Source: Pseudomonadota bacterium
Lineage (GTDB): Bacteria; Pseudomonadota; Alphaproteobacteria; Sphingomonadales; Sphingomonadaceae
Assembly: GCA_023389105.1 (NCBI GenBank)
Contig: JAEWEY010000004.1
Span: 248,001-312,000 of the forward strand
Length of the DNA stretch: 64,000 nucleotides
Reading direction: 5' to 3'
The first letter of the stretch is position 1. Every line of letters starts with the position of its first letter. The notes below the pieces were generated by a model, which saw nothing but the letters and a program-made list of their open reading frames with translations, was not told where the DNA came from and did not search any database. A program made the position numbers and the translations under genes. Shown in pieces: positions 34,295 through 44,800 of the stretch.

Positions 34295-36649
34295 ATGAGC
34301 GCGACGGTTACTACAGATATGGCAATGGCGATGGTCGCGCTGCTGTGGGTCGCTCTTGGCGCCTCGCTCGCGGTGATCTCGGCGCGTCGGTTCCGCGTCG
34401 CTCAGCAGGTCATCGCCGCAGCCCAGTCCAACGCACGGCTGCTCGAAATCATGCCCAGCCGGCCGATGCTCGTTCGGCCCGACGGCACCGCCGAACCAGA
34501 CAGCGCTTTGCTAAGCGACCTCGGCCTCAGCTCAGGGGTCAGTCGCGTGCAGGACCTTGCCGGCGACGGTGTCGGACTGATTGCGCCGGATGTCGCCAAC
34601 CTCACGTCCGCGATCGAAGCGGCGCAATCGAGCGCCACCAGCATCGCATGTATCGTCCGCGCGAGCGGGTCGGCGCGCGTGTTCGATGTGCGGGGAGGCC
34701 CGGCCCCCGCGGAGCCCGCAGGAAGCCTTCTCCTGTGGTTCGTGGACATCAGTGCCGTGGAGGAAGAGCGTGCAAAGCTCGGTCTTCGCCTGCGGCAGAT
34801 GGAGGGTGCGTTCGAGTCTCTTACGCAGCTCATTGAAGCTGCTCCATTCCCGATGTGGTTCCGCGGCCCTGATCTGCGTTTGGGGCTCGTTAACAGCGCC
34901 TTCGTCGACGCTGTGGAGGGCAGGGATGCTGCCGACGTCATCGAGCGCGGCGCGGAACTGGTCGATGCACGTGCCGATGAAGCGCCGATTGCGACGGCAC
35001 GCGCGGCGCAGCAGGGCGGCAAGCCCATCTCGCGCATGCAGCCGGCAATTGTCCGCGGGGAGCGTCGGATGTTGCGGTTGGTCGACGTACCTCTCCCGAC
35101 CGGCGCGGTCGCTGGCTTCGCGATCGACGTGCAAGACCTTGAAGACGCGCGTTCCGAGCTTGACCGCTATATTGAATCGCAGCGCGAGCTTGCCGATCGG
35201 ATGACTGCGGGGACGGCGCAGTTCGATGCCGACCGTTCGCTGAGCTTCTACAACCGGCCGTTTGCGATGATGACGGGCCTCGATCCCGATTGGCTTGGCG
35301 AAAAGCCGGAGTTCGATCGTGTCATCGAGAAGATGCGCGAAGGCCATCGACTGCCCGAAACGCGAGACTTCCCGACTTGGAAGGAGGAGCGCCGGGCCTG
35401 GTTCACGAGTGCAGAGGAGGTCGTCGAAGAGGAATGGATGCTGCCGGCGGGCGACCATATCCGCGTGGTTGCCCAGCCGCTGCCGGATGGCGGCCTGCGC
35501 CTGTTCCTTGAGGACCGCACCGAGCAGCTGCGCTTGGCCTCGGCGCGCGATACGCTGCTGCGCGTTCGCGCCGCCACGTTCGACAACCTGTTCGAGGCGA
35601 TCAGCGTCTTTGCCAGCGATGGCCGACTTTATACCTGGAACAGCCGCTTCCTCGAAGATTGGGAGCTCGACGAGGAGTGGCTGACAACGCACCCGCGTGT
35701 CGATGAATTGGTTCCGGCAATGGCCCGCAAGCTGGTCAATCCGACTGCTGCCGCGCAAATCCGCGAGATGGTTCGTCAGACGACGAATGAACGGCAATCT
35801 TCCAGCGGTCGCATTTCGATGACCGATGGCAGGCACTTCCAGTTCGCTGCGGTTCCGCTGCCCGATGGAAACGCGCTCTTCACCATGGTCGACGTCACGG
35901 ACTCGACCCGCATCGAGGCGGCACTGCGCGAGCGCGCAACTGCGCTTGAGGAAGCGGATCGTGTGAAGACCGACTTCGTGGCCAACATGAGCTACGAATT
36001 GCGGACGCCACTAACGTCGATCGGCGGGTTCGCGGAGTTGCTGAGCGGCGGCTACGCGGGCGAACTCAGTCCAAAAGCCTCCGATTATGTCGATGCAATT
36101 CTGGAGTCGGTGGAGCGATTGTCCAAGCTCATCAACGACGTCCTGGACCTGACCACGGGAGACGCGCGCGGCGTCGTTCTCGAAAAAGAACGCGTCGATC
36201 TTGCCGGCCTTTGCCGTGCGGCCGTCGAGACTGTCCGGCCGCGTGCCGCCGAAAAGAGCCACAAGCTAGATGTCGAGATTAGTGCCGGGGTAGGCCATGT
36301 ATTTGGCGATGCTCGTCGTCTCCGGGAGTCGATCGAGCACGTTCTGCAGAACGCGATTGCCTATACGGACGCGAAAGGGCGCGTCTCGCTAACAGCAGAT
36401 GGTGACAAGAAGCAGGCGCTGATCAGGATCGCCGACAACGGACCGGGCATCTCCGAGGAGGATCTGCCGCGGGTATTCGACCGCTTCGATCGCGTCGCGG
36501 AAGCAGGGGTTCGTGGAGAAGCGGCGCTGGGTCTTGGCTTGCCGCTGACGCGACAATTCGTCGAAGCCCACGGCGGATCGGTCGCCATTGATTCCGAGCG
36601 AGGCAAGGGCACGACCGTGTCTCTTTCTATTCCCCGCGGATCGCGATGA
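34295..36649 (+). CDS. divL: DivL-like sensor kinase with tyrosine at the phosphoacceptor site
   Basis: A 784-residue membrane sensor. One N-terminal membrane helix (MVALLWVALGASLAVISARR) is followed by several PAS-like segments, a dimerisation helix and an ATPase domain. The H-box reads FVANMSYELRTPLTSIGGF: Tyr567 stands where histidine kinases have His. The N-box ENVLQ-like stretch HVLQNAIAYT and the G-boxes DNGPGISEEDL and GLGLPLTRQFVEAHGG look intact. In Caulobacter, DivL has the same His-to-Tyr change and controls CckA/CtrA and cell-cycle asymmetry by interaction. The neighbourhood (tsaE, amgK, murU, addB, addA, trxA) is the conserved alphaproteobacterial setting of divL. ATG 34295 is preferred over a TTG at 34265. 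Confidence 0.9.
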   Translation: MSATVTTDMAMAMVALLWVALGASLAVISARRFRVAQQVIAAAQSNARLLEIMPSRPMLVRPDGTAEPDSALLSDLGLSSGVSRVQDLAGDGVGLIAPDVANLTSAIEAAQSSATSIACIVRASGSARVFDVRGGPAPAEPAGSLLLWFVDISAVEEERAKLGLRLRQMEGAFESLTQLIEAAPFPMWFRGPDLRLGLVNSAFVDAVEGRDAADVIERGAELVDARADEAPIATARAAQQGGKPISRMQPAIVRGERRMLRLVDVPLPTGAVAGFAIDVQDLEDARSELDRYIESQRELADRMTAGTAQFDADRSLSFYNRPFAMMTGLDPDWLGEKPEFDRVIEKMREGHRLPETRDFPTWKEERRAWFTSAEEVVEEEWMLPAGDHIRVVAQPLPDGGLRLFLEDRTEQLRLASARDTLLRVRAATFDNLFEAISVFASDGRLYTWNSRFLEDWELDEEWLTTHPRVDELVPAMARKLVNPTAAAQIREMVRQTTNERQSSSGRISMTDGRHFQFAAVPLPDGNALFTMVDVTDSTRIEAALRERATALEEADRVKTDFVANMSYELRTPLTSIGGFAELLSGGYAGELSPKASDYVDAILESVERLSKLINDVLDLTTGDARGVVLEKERVDLAGLCRAAVETVRPRAAEKSHKLDVEISAGVGHVFGDARRLRESIEHVLQNAIAYTDAKGRVSLTADGDKKQALIRIADNGPGISEEDLPRVFDRFDRVAEAGVRGEAALGLGLPLTRQFVEAHGGSVAIDSERGKGTTVSLSIPRGSR

Positions 36650-37080
36650 AGCTGGCAAGCGAGGCCGAGACGGCGGCATTTGGCGCCTCGCTCGCCCGCG
36701 TCGCCCGGCGGGGAGACGTCATCACGCTTTCCGGGTCGCTGGGCGCAGGCAAGACGGCGCTGGCACGCGGTTTGATCGCGGCGCTTGGCCACCAGGGCGA
36801 TGTGCCCAGTCCCAGCTTCGCCATCGTCCAGCCTTACGAGGAGATCGAGCCGCCAGTCTGGCACGTGGACCTCTATCGCATCGAGGACGCGTCCGAGATG
36901 GACGAACTGGGGCTCGACGCTGCTGCGGATGCGGTGCTTCTGGTGGAATGGCCGGAACGGGCAGGGAAGCATGCATGGCCGGACGCGCTCCGCCTGTCGC
37001 TCGACATCGCTCCGACCGGCGACAGAATCTTGACAGCCTCGGTGCCCCCGTCATGGGAGGGCCGATGGCCTCCCCAATGA
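36646..37080 (+). CDS. tsaE: tRNA t6A synthesis ATPase TsaE (YjeE)
   Basis: A 144-residue P-loop ATPase needed with TsaB/TsaC/TsaD for N6-threonylcarbamoyladenosine at position 37 of ANN-decoding tRNAs. Walker A is SGSLGAGKTALARGL and further signatures are SPSFAIVQPYE and HVDLYRIED, with VEWPERAG near the C-terminus. The start overlaps the divL stop (ATGA). The C-terminus overlaps the first codons of amgK. Confidence 0.95.
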   Translation: MKLASEAETAAFGASLARVARRGDVITLSGSLGAGKTALARGLIAALGHQGDVPSPSFAIVQPYEEIEPPVWHVDLYRIEDASEMDELGLDAAADAVLLVEWPERAGKHAWPDALRLSLDIAPTGDRILTASVPPSWEGRWPPQ

Positions 37081-38063
37081 CCCCGCCGCCGCATGCGCCC
37101 GAATTCCTGTCCGCGGCTGGGTGGGGAGGGGCGGAAATCCTGCCATTGGCGGGCGATGCCTCGTTCCGGAGGTATTTCCGGGTGATGCATCAGGACCGCA
37201 GTGCCGTCCTGATGGATGCGCCGCCACCGCATGAGGATCCGCGACCATTCATTGCCGTGGCTGAATGGCTCGTCGACCGTGGACTGAGTGCCCCGGATAT
37301 CCTCGCCCGGGATCTCGACAACGGGCTGTTGCTTCTGGGCGATTTCGGCGATGCGCGACTGCGGGAAACACTCGACGCAGACCCGGCCCGCGAACATGAG
37401 CTTTACGCGCTCGCGACGGACCTTCTGGTTGAACTCCACGGTCACGCGCCGATGCCTGGGCTCAAGCCACACGGGCTTGAAGAATGGCTCGATGAAGTAG
37501 CGCTATTCACGGACTGGTATTGCCCGGCGGTCGGCCTGGACGTGGATGCCGAGGGCTTCCAAAATGCCTGGAGGCAAGTACTTTCGCCCGTCGCCGAAGA
37601 CGGATTGGGACCGGTCACCGTTCTGCGCGACTATCATGCTGAAAATATCATGCTCGTTCAGGGCCGCGCCGGCGTTGCGCATTTCGGCCTGCTGGATTTC
37701 CAGGACGCACTCGCTGGTCACCCGGCCTACGACCTCGCGTCGGTGCTGGAGGACGCACGTCGTGATGTGTCGCCGGATACGGAACGCGCGATGATCGAAC
37801 GCTACGTCGCAGCGACCGAGGGCGGCGAGGCGTTCAAGCGCGCTTATTGGGCGCTGGCTGCACAGCGGAACACGCGCATCCTTGGAGTTTTCACCCGATT
37901 GTGGAAGCGGGATGGGAAGCCTGGTTACCGCCGATTCCAGCCGCGAATGTGGGGCCTGCTCGAGCGTGACCTTGCCCAGCCACATCTCGCTCACGTTCGT
38001 GATTGGTTCGATGCCAATGTCCTGCCCGTGCACCGCAACGAACCCTGGCAGGACGCTGCGTGA
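37065..38063 (+). CDS. amgK: N-acetylmuramate/N-acetylglucosamine kinase AmgK
   Basis: A 332-residue aminoglycoside-phosphotransferase-fold kinase. It has the family motifs LAGDASFRRYFRV (nucleotide loop), LLLGDFGDARL, the catalytic VLRDYHAENIMLV (Asp/Asn) and FGLLDFQDALAGHPAYDLASVLEDAR (metal-binding Asp). In this context, followed directly by murU, it is best assigned as the anomeric MurNAc kinase of the cell-wall recycling route AmgK-MurU, which feeds UDP-MurNAc and bypasses MurA/fosfomycin block. Start: ATG 37065 follows GGGAGG by four bases; ATG 37077, overlapping the tsaE stop as ATGA, is an alternative. Confidence 0.9.
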   Translation: MASPMTPPPHAPEFLSAAGWGGAEILPLAGDASFRRYFRVMHQDRSAVLMDAPPPHEDPRPFIAVAEWLVDRGLSAPDILARDLDNGLLLLGDFGDARLRETLDADPAREHELYALATDLLVELHGHAPMPGLKPHGLEEWLDEVALFTDWYCPAVGLDVDAEGFQNAWRQVLSPVAEDGLGPVTVLRDYHAENIMLVQGRAGVAHFGLLDFQDALAGHPAYDLASVLEDARRDVSPDTERAMIERYVAATEGGEAFKRAYWALAAQRNTRILGVFTRLWKRDGKPGYRRFQPRMWGLLERDLAQPHLAHVRDWFDANVLPVHRNEPWQDAA

Positions 38064-38821
38064 GCCAGGCGCGTCAGGCCCTCCGTCTCCGCGCCGAAGT
38101 GCCGGCTGAGGTGCCGAAGACCGCGATGATCATGGCGGCCGGTCTTGGCAAGCGTATGCGCCCGTTGACCGCGACGCGTCCGAAGCCGTTGGTCGAGGTC
38201 GGCGGAAAGGCGCTGCTCGATCATGTGCTCGACCGATTGCGCACCGCGGGCGTCCAAAACGTTGTCGTTAACGTCCACTACCTTGCCGACGCGCTTGAGG
38301 CCCACCTTGCGACGCGCGCCAAAGAGCTGAACGTCAAAATCTCGGATGAAAGGGATCTGCTGCTCGAAACCGGCGGCGGCCTGATCAAGGCCGAACCGCT
38401 GATCGATTGCGATCCGTTCCTCGCGCTTAACAGCGACAATCTGTGGATCGATGGCCCCGCCGACACTTTGAAGTTGCTTGCCTCGCAATGGGATGGCGAA
38501 AAGATGGACGCGTTGCTGCTGCTTGTCCCGCAAGCGCGCGCGGTTGGCCACAAGGGGCAGGGCGACTTTCACATGGACCGAGTGGGCCGCATCCGTCGCC
38601 GTGAACGCAGCCATGTGGCGCCGTTCGTTTTCACCGGCATCCAGATCGCCTCGAAGCGCCTGCTCCGTGGCGCTCCGAAGGGCCCGTTTTCGACCAACAT
38701 CCTGTGGGACCGGGCGATGGAAGAGGGACGGGCTTACGGGGCCGTTCATCAGGGCTTGTGGTTCGACGTCGGCACGCCTCAGTCGATCCCGGTGACGGAA
38801 GCGGTGCTGCAGAATGTCTGA
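38060..38821 (+). CDS. murU: N-acetylmuramate-1-phosphate uridylyltransferase MurU
   Basis: A 253-residue nucleotidyltransferase converting MurNAc-1-phosphate and UTP to UDP-MurNAc. The signature loop is MIMAAGLGKRMRPLTATRPK, with GGKALLDHVLDRL, LLETGGGLIKAEPL and FLALNSDNLWIDG (metal-binding Asp), and WFDVGTPQS at the end. The start GTG at 38060 overlaps the amgK stop (GTGA). The next gene addB starts eight bases before its stop. With AmgK it completes the MurNAc salvage branch. Confidence 0.93.
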   Translation: MSQARQALRLRAEVPAEVPKTAMIMAAGLGKRMRPLTATRPKPLVEVGGKALLDHVLDRLRTAGVQNVVVNVHYLADALEAHLATRAKELNVKISDERDLLLETGGGLIKAEPLIDCDPFLALNSDNLWIDGPADTLKLLASQWDGEKMDALLLLVPQARAVGHKGQGDFHMDRVGRIRRRERSHVAPFVFTGIQIASKRLLRGAPKGPFSTNILWDRAMEEGRAYGAVHQGLWFDVGTPQSIPVTEAVLQNV

Positions 38822-41684
38822 CCCGCAACGGGTCGCCGTCTACAGCATCCCGTCGCACCGCTCTTTCGCCGACGCGCTCGCTGCGGGATTGATTGCGCGC
38901 TTCGGCAAGGATCCTTTGGGATTGGCCGCCGGCCGCATCCTTCTACCGAATAATCGCGCAGTCCGTGCCGTCACCGAGGCTTTCGTCCGCGCCAGTGGCA
39001 GCGGCCTGCTTTTGCCTCGACTGATTCCAATTGGCGACCCGGACTTGGGCGAACGTGTGGGCGGCGCGCTCGATCAAATTGATGATCCTTCTCCACCCGC
39101 GATCGATCCGCTGGAGCGCCTGTTGCGCCTTGCCGCCACCCTGCGTGGCGAGGGCACCGCAGAAAGCTTGCGCCTGGCCGCCGATTTGACCCGGACGCTA
39201 GATGCATTGCTCATCGAAGAGGTGCCGCCGCTTCGACTTCGGGAGGCGGTGTCGCAGACCGACAGTCTGGCGGCGCATTGGGAGAAATCGCTCGAGAAGC
39301 TGCAACTGATCTACGAGGTGTGGCCACACCTTCTAGCGGAGTCGGTTGCGATCGACCTTGCGGAACGCCGCAACCGCCTGCTGCACGGGTTGGCGGAGCG
39401 ATGGCGCGATCGCCCGCCTCCGGGCTTTACGGTGGCGGCTGGCATTACGACGGCCGCCCCGGCAGTTGCGGACGTCCTCGCGCGCGTGGCACGAATGCCG
39501 GATGGGCTGGTCGTGCTGCCCGGCTTGTGGTTGCCCAACATATTCCCTGACGCTGAATGGGATGGGCTCGGCCCCGATGATCAGGGACGCAGCGAAGCCA
39601 CGCATCCGCAATTGCATCTGAAAACCTTGCTCGACCGGATCGGCGTAGCGCGTGGCGAGGTGCAGCAGTGGCGCTGGGCCGGAGCCGCGACCTCGTCGCC
39701 GGCACGCGGGCGGGCGATCGCCAATGCGATGGCCGCATCGGACTTTTCGCATAAATGGCAGAGTTTGAGCCCAGCCGAACGCAGCCTCAGCGGAATTCGG
39801 GTCGCCGAGCTTCGCGATCCCGCCGCCGAGGCGCAGGCGATTGCGCTCGCGCTGCGGGAGGCGCTGGAAACGCCTGAGCGGACGGCCGCGCTGATTACGC
39901 CCGATCGCCAGCTGGCTGGCCGTGTGTCGGCACTGCTCGCCCGATGGAATATCGCCGCCGACGACAGTGCCGGCACGCCGCTAGGCGCCACGCCTGCCGG
40001 AACGCTTCTCCTGGGCATTGCGGGCGCGGCTGCTGAAGAATTGGCCCCCGTCGCCTTGCTGGCCCTGCTCAAACACCCTTTGGTTGGCGGGGAGGGCGAT
40101 GAACGCCTCGCCTGGCTTGAACGGGTCCGCCAACTCGACCTGAAGCTGCGCGGCCCGCGTCCCCCCGCCGGACTCGCTGGCCTTGACGCGCACTTCATGG
40201 ACGTCGCTGCGTGGCAGAAGATCCGTCCGTGCCTTGTCCCGCTCGACAATCTGCTGGCCAAGCCAATTGCGGTCGCCGCCTTTGCGACAGCTTTATCAAC
40301 GGCCGCGGAAATCCTTGCCGGTGACCGGGGATGGCGAGGGCCCGCTGGCCGAGCTGCCGCCGAGCTGCTTTCCGAACTCCAAAGCTCCGACGCCGCGCAA
40401 ACCCTATCAATCACCGCGCCCGACGCTGTCCCGATCCTTCGCCAACTGCTCGACGCCCGCGCCGTCCGCCCCCCTTATGGCGGCCACCCGCGCATTTTCA
40501 TCTGGGGCCTGCTCGAAGCGCGCCTCCAACGTGCCGATCTCGTAGTGCTGGGCGGCCTTAACGAGGGAGTGTGGCCATCTCTCCCGGCCCCCGACCCATG
40601 GCTTCCGCCCAAGGTCCGTGCAACGCTTGGGATGCCGACCCTCGAAACGCGCATCGGGCTTGCTGCGCACGATTTCGCGAGCGCTCTCGGTGCGCCTGAA
40701 GTACTGATCACCCGATCGCGCCGCGACGCCAAGTCGCCGACCGTTGCGTCGCGATTCCTGCTTCGGCTGGAGGCGATCAGCGGCGGACTCCCGCGCGATA
40801 CGCGGCTCGAACGGCTCACGCGTCTGCTCGACGACCCCGGCCCGGCAAAACCTGTCGATCGCCCGGCGCCGTCGCCTCCAGCGGAGCAGCGGCCCGATCG
40901 CATTTCCGTCACAGCGGTCGATCGCCTCAACGCCGATCCCTTTGCGTTTTACGCCAGCGCAATTCTGAAACTTCGCCAGTTGGATCCAGTCGACGCGGAG
41001 CAGGATGCGCGGTGGAAGGGCGACGCGATTCATAAGGCGCTGGAGGAATGGCTCCTGCATGACGAGTGCGATCCCGACCGGCTGCGAGCGCGCGCAGAAC
41101 GGCTGCTGCAGGATGGCGCGATCCACCCGATGCTGCGGGCCTTGTGGGCTCCGCGCCTGCTGGAAGCGATCGACTGGATTGCGAACCAGGAACGCGAAAA
41201 CCAGGCCGAGGGACGGCGACCGCTACGCGCTGAAGTGACTGGAGAAACGCCGCTCGCGGGGGTCATCGTGCACGGGCGGGTCGATCGCATCGACCAGCTG
41301 GCCAACGGCAATCTCGCCATCATCGACTATAAGACCGGCCAGCCGCCCTCCCAGAAAACGGTAACCGAGGGCTTTGCGTTGCAGTTGGGCTTGCTTGGGC
41401 TGATCGGGCGGAACGGTGGCTTCGAGGGCGTATCAGGCGATCCGGTGAAGTTCGAATATTGGTCACTGGCGCGATATCGCGGCAAGTTCGGCCGCAAGAT
41501 GGAGCCGGACAAGGGCCTGCAGTCCGGCGAATTCCTCGACCACGCCTACCGGAACTTCGCGCAGGCAGCGCAGAAATGGCTGACGGGCAGCGCGCCATTC
41601 ACCGCCAAGCTAAACCCCGCCTACGCGCCGTATGGCGACTACGACCAGCTCATGCGGCTGGAGGAATGGTACGGTCGCAAATGA
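38814..41684 (+). CDS. addB: Double-strand-break repair protein AddB
   Basis: A 956-residue subunit of the AddAB helicase-nuclease that resects broken DNA ends for RecA. The alphaproteobacterial type lacks a functional helicase but has a C-terminal nuclease domain of the PD-(D/E)XK type, here HGRVDRIDQLANGNLAIIDY with the following KTG near residue 840. The middle part carries LVVLGGLNEGVWPSLPAPDP, typical of AddB. It overlaps murU and is followed, after a small opposite-strand ORF, by addA. The N-terminus VAVYSIPSHRSFADALAAGL is the usual start. Confidence 0.94.
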   Translation: MSDPQRVAVYSIPSHRSFADALAAGLIARFGKDPLGLAAGRILLPNNRAVRAVTEAFVRASGSGLLLPRLIPIGDPDLGERVGGALDQIDDPSPPAIDPLERLLRLAATLRGEGTAESLRLAADLTRTLDALLIEEVPPLRLREAVSQTDSLAAHWEKSLEKLQLIYEVWPHLLAESVAIDLAERRNRLLHGLAERWRDRPPPGFTVAAGITTAAPAVADVLARVARMPDGLVVLPGLWLPNIFPDAEWDGLGPDDQGRSEATHPQLHLKTLLDRIGVARGEVQQWRWAGAATSSPARGRAIANAMAASDFSHKWQSLSPAERSLSGIRVAELRDPAAEAQAIALALREALETPERTAALITPDRQLAGRVSALLARWNIAADDSAGTPLGATPAGTLLLGIAGAAAEELAPVALLALLKHPLVGGEGDERLAWLERVRQLDLKLRGPRPPAGLAGLDAHFMDVAAWQKIRPCLVPLDNLLAKPIAVAAFATALSTAAEILAGDRGWRGPAGRAAAELLSELQSSDAAQTLSITAPDAVPILRQLLDARAVRPPYGGHPRIFIWGLLEARLQRADLVVLGGLNEGVWPSLPAPDPWLPPKVRATLGMPTLETRIGLAAHDFASALGAPEVLITRSRRDAKSPTVASRFLLRLEAISGGLPRDTRLERLTRLLDDPGPAKPVDRPAPSPPAEQRPDRISVTAVDRLNADPFAFYASAILKLRQLDPVDAEQDARWKGDAIHKALEEWLLHDECDPDRLRARAERLLQDGAIHPMLRALWAPRLLEAIDWIANQERENQAEGRRPLRAEVTGETPLAGVIVHGRVDRIDQLANGNLAIIDYKTGQPPSQKTVTEGFALQLGLLGLIGRNGGFEGVSGDPVKFEYWSLARYRGKFGRKMEPDKGLQSGEFLDHAYRNFAQAAQKWLTGSAPFTAKLNPAYAPYGDYDQLMRLEEWYGRK

Positions 41685-41686
41685 CC

Positions 41687-41830
41687 CTAATTGCGCGGCT
41701 TTTTCTTCACCTTGGAGGCGTAGAGCAGGGCGGCAACCAAGGCCGCGGAGCCGATCCCTACGGTGACGCCGGCCTTGACCAGCTTGGAGCGCCGTTGCTC
41801 GTCGGCGCGGTCGTTGTCGTCTTCGCTCAT
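41687..41830 (-). CDS. 47-residue single-pass membrane protein
   Basis: On the minus strand ATG 41828-41830 opens a frame of 47 codons ended by TAG at 41687-41689. It encodes MSEDDNDRADEQRRSKLVKA, then a hydrophobic helix VGIGSAALVAALLYA, and a basic end SKVKKKPRN. An acidic N-terminus, one membrane helix and a Lys/Arg-rich C-terminus are the plan of many small membrane proteins. It exactly fills the gap between the convergent addB stop (2 bases away) and the divergent addA start (41 bases away), which supports it being real. Function unknown; it lies below common gene-calling length limits. Confidence 0.62.
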   Translation of the reverse strand: MSEDDNDRADEQRRSKLVKAGVTVGIGSAALVAALLYASKVKKKPRN

Positions 41831-41871
41831 GCCTCGGTCTCTATGCGGTCGAGCCAAAGTTGGGAAGCCGC

Positions 41872-44800
41872 ATGAGCGGGCGCCTGAAGACTTTGCCGGA
41901 GCTCAAGGGCGAGCAATCGCAGGCATCGGACCCGCGTGTCCATGCTGCGCTGTCGGCCTCCGCCGGTACAGGCAAGACGCAGGTGCTGACGGCGCGTGTG
42001 CTCCGCCTGCTGTTGCAGCGCGCGCGACCGGAATCGATCCTGTGTCTAACCTTTACCAAGGCTGCGGCTGCCGAGATGGCCAACCGCATCGGCTCGCGGC
42101 TCGCCGCATGGGTGCGGCTCAAGGATACCGAGCTCGGCCAGGATCTGCTTCACCTTGGCGAGCGCAACGATCCCCGCATGCGCGAGCGCGCACGACAGCT
42201 GTTCGCCCGCGTCCTAGATTGTCCTGGCGGGCTGAAGATCCAGACCATTCACGCCTTTTCGCAGTCGCTGCTGGCCGCGTTTCCAGCCGAGGCCGGCATC
42301 GTGCCCGGTTTCCAGCCCCTGGAGGGGCGTGCCGAGCAGGAATTGGTGCGACGGACCCTCGCCGAGTTGCTTGCCGATGCCGAGAGTGGTGGTGCCCAAC
42401 GCCTGATCGCGGATGTTCAGCGGCTCAGCCGTCGGCTCGGCGAAGCGGGCGCCATCGAACATCTGCAGATCTGCGCGCGGCGACCCGACGCGATGAACGC
42501 TTTTGGTCTTCCTGAGACCATTGAGCCGCGCATCCGTAATCTGCTTCAGCTCCCGGTCGATACGCACGACGATTCCGTCGAAGACTATATCGCGCACCAC
42601 TGCGGCGACGATCAGTTCGATTGCGATCTGCTTCGCGCGGTTGCGGAAGCTAATCGAGCCTGGGGAGCAAGTTCCGGACTGGGTCACGCGGCCGAGATCG
42701 ATGAATGGTTGGCCCTGACACCAATCGAACGTGCCGCGAAGCTCAATAATTTGCGAAAGGTCGTTCAGACCGAGAAGGGCACACCGAGAGTTTCCGCGGG
42801 CCAAAAGAAAGCGGAGCCAAACTACGAAGAGCACGCGGGCCGGCTGGCCAATCTTATCGGCGACCTTCTCCGTATCCAGCGCGGCGCGGAGTTTGCCGCC
42901 GACATTGCCGCGGGTCTTCGCGCAGGCCAGGCATTTGCGCTCGCTTATACGCGAGCGAAACGCGCTGCCGGAGTCGCGGACTTCAACGACCTCATCGACT
43001 GGACCCGGCGCCTATTGAACGAGCCCGGCATGGGCGATTGGGTGCGCTACAAGCTCGACCGGCAGGTCGACCACGTGCTGGTCGACGAGGCGCAGGACAC
43101 CAATGCCGCCCAATGGGACATCATCGACCGGCTGGTCGACGAATTTTTCAGCGGCTCGAGCGAGGCGGAGCAGCGCGTACGCACGCTGTTCATGGTGGGC
43201 GACTTCAAGCAGGCGATCTACGGCTTTCAGGGCACCGACCCGGCCCGTTTCAACGAGGCCCGAGAGGATTTCAAGGCGCGCGCGGCGGCGCTCGATCCGG
43301 GCGCCGACGACCTCTTCAGCTATCAGGCGAGGGCGCAAGAATTTCGCGACCTGTCTATCGCTGCCAGCTTCCGTTCGGCTCAACCGGTGCTCGATGTGGT
43401 CGATGCCGTGATCGACGCGGTCGGCGCCGCAGCGATCGGGCTGGCCGAGGCGCCACCAGCCCATCGCGCGCATCATTCCACCCGACCGGGCCAGGTCGAG
43501 CTTTGGCAGCCATTCGCGATACCCGACCCCGAGGATGACAGCGACGAGGGCGAGGAACGCTGGATCAGCCTTCGCGACCGCAAATATGCGGAGGAGATCG
43601 CCGACCGCATTCGGGCAATGCTCGAGGAAGGGCCAGTGCTGGCCTCGACCGAGCGCCCCCTAACGCCGGGGGACATTCTGATTCTGGTCCGCAGCCGCGG
43701 CGAACTGGCCTCGCTCATCGTCGCGCGCCTGTTCTCGGCCGGCGTGCCCGTGGCTGGTGTCGACCGCTTGCACCTGCACGAACCGCTGGCGGTGCAGGAC
43801 CTGCTCGCGGCAGTGAAATTTGCGGTCCAGCCCAGCGACGACCTCAGCCTCGCGTGTCTCCTCGTGTCGCCCTTGATCGGCTGGGACCAGGACCAGCTTA
43901 GGCTGCTTGCTTACGGGCGGGAGGGCCGTCTGTGGCGCGCATTGCGTGAGCGGGCAGGGGAGAACAAAGCGTTCGCCGCTGCCCATTCGGCACTGTCGGA
44001 ACTGCTACGGATTGCCGATTTCACGACGCCTTCGCAGTTTCTGGAAACCATCTTGACCGGTCCGATGCAGGGCCGCCGCAGAATTTACGCGCGGCTCGGA
44101 ATGGCGGCGCGCGACGCGATCGACGAACTGATGAACAGCGCGCTGGAATTCGAGCGGACGGAAACCGCTTCGCTCGACCGCTTCCTCTCATGGTTCTCTC
44201 GGGGCACCGTCGACGTCCAACGCGACCCGGGAGCGCCGGCCAATGAGGTGCGGGTGATGACCGTTCATGGCGCCAAGGGCCTGGAAGCGCCAGTGGTCAT
44301 CCTCGCCGATGCAACGGCAGATCCTGCACGGCTGGGCCGAATGCCGATTGCGATGGACATCCCGGTGCCAGGTGTCGGTGATGCGCCGCTGCTGCGCCCG
44401 CGAAAGGAAGAGCGGGGCCCGCCATTCGAGGTAGCAATGGCCGAACGCGAACGCCGCGATGCAGAGGAGCATCTGCGCCTGTTGTATGTAGCGCTGACGC
44501 GCGCTGCGGACCGACTGATCATTAGCGGCGTACGGCCGAAGGAGCGCAAGGATGGCGCCGATCCGCGGCCGGCGAGCTGCTGGCATCGGATAGTCGAGCA
44601 GGCCATGTTGCCCATCTCGGAGGCGGGCGAGGATCACGTTGCACTGCGCTACGCCGCTGGCGCGCCGATTTCGCCCAGGCGTGTCCGATCAAAAGTCGAA
44701 TTGCCGGCCACTGTCGTTCCGGCGTGGGCATCGCAACCGGCACCGCCCGAGGCGCGGCCGCCGCGCCCGCTCGCGCCGTCAGCAATCGCAGTCGATGATG

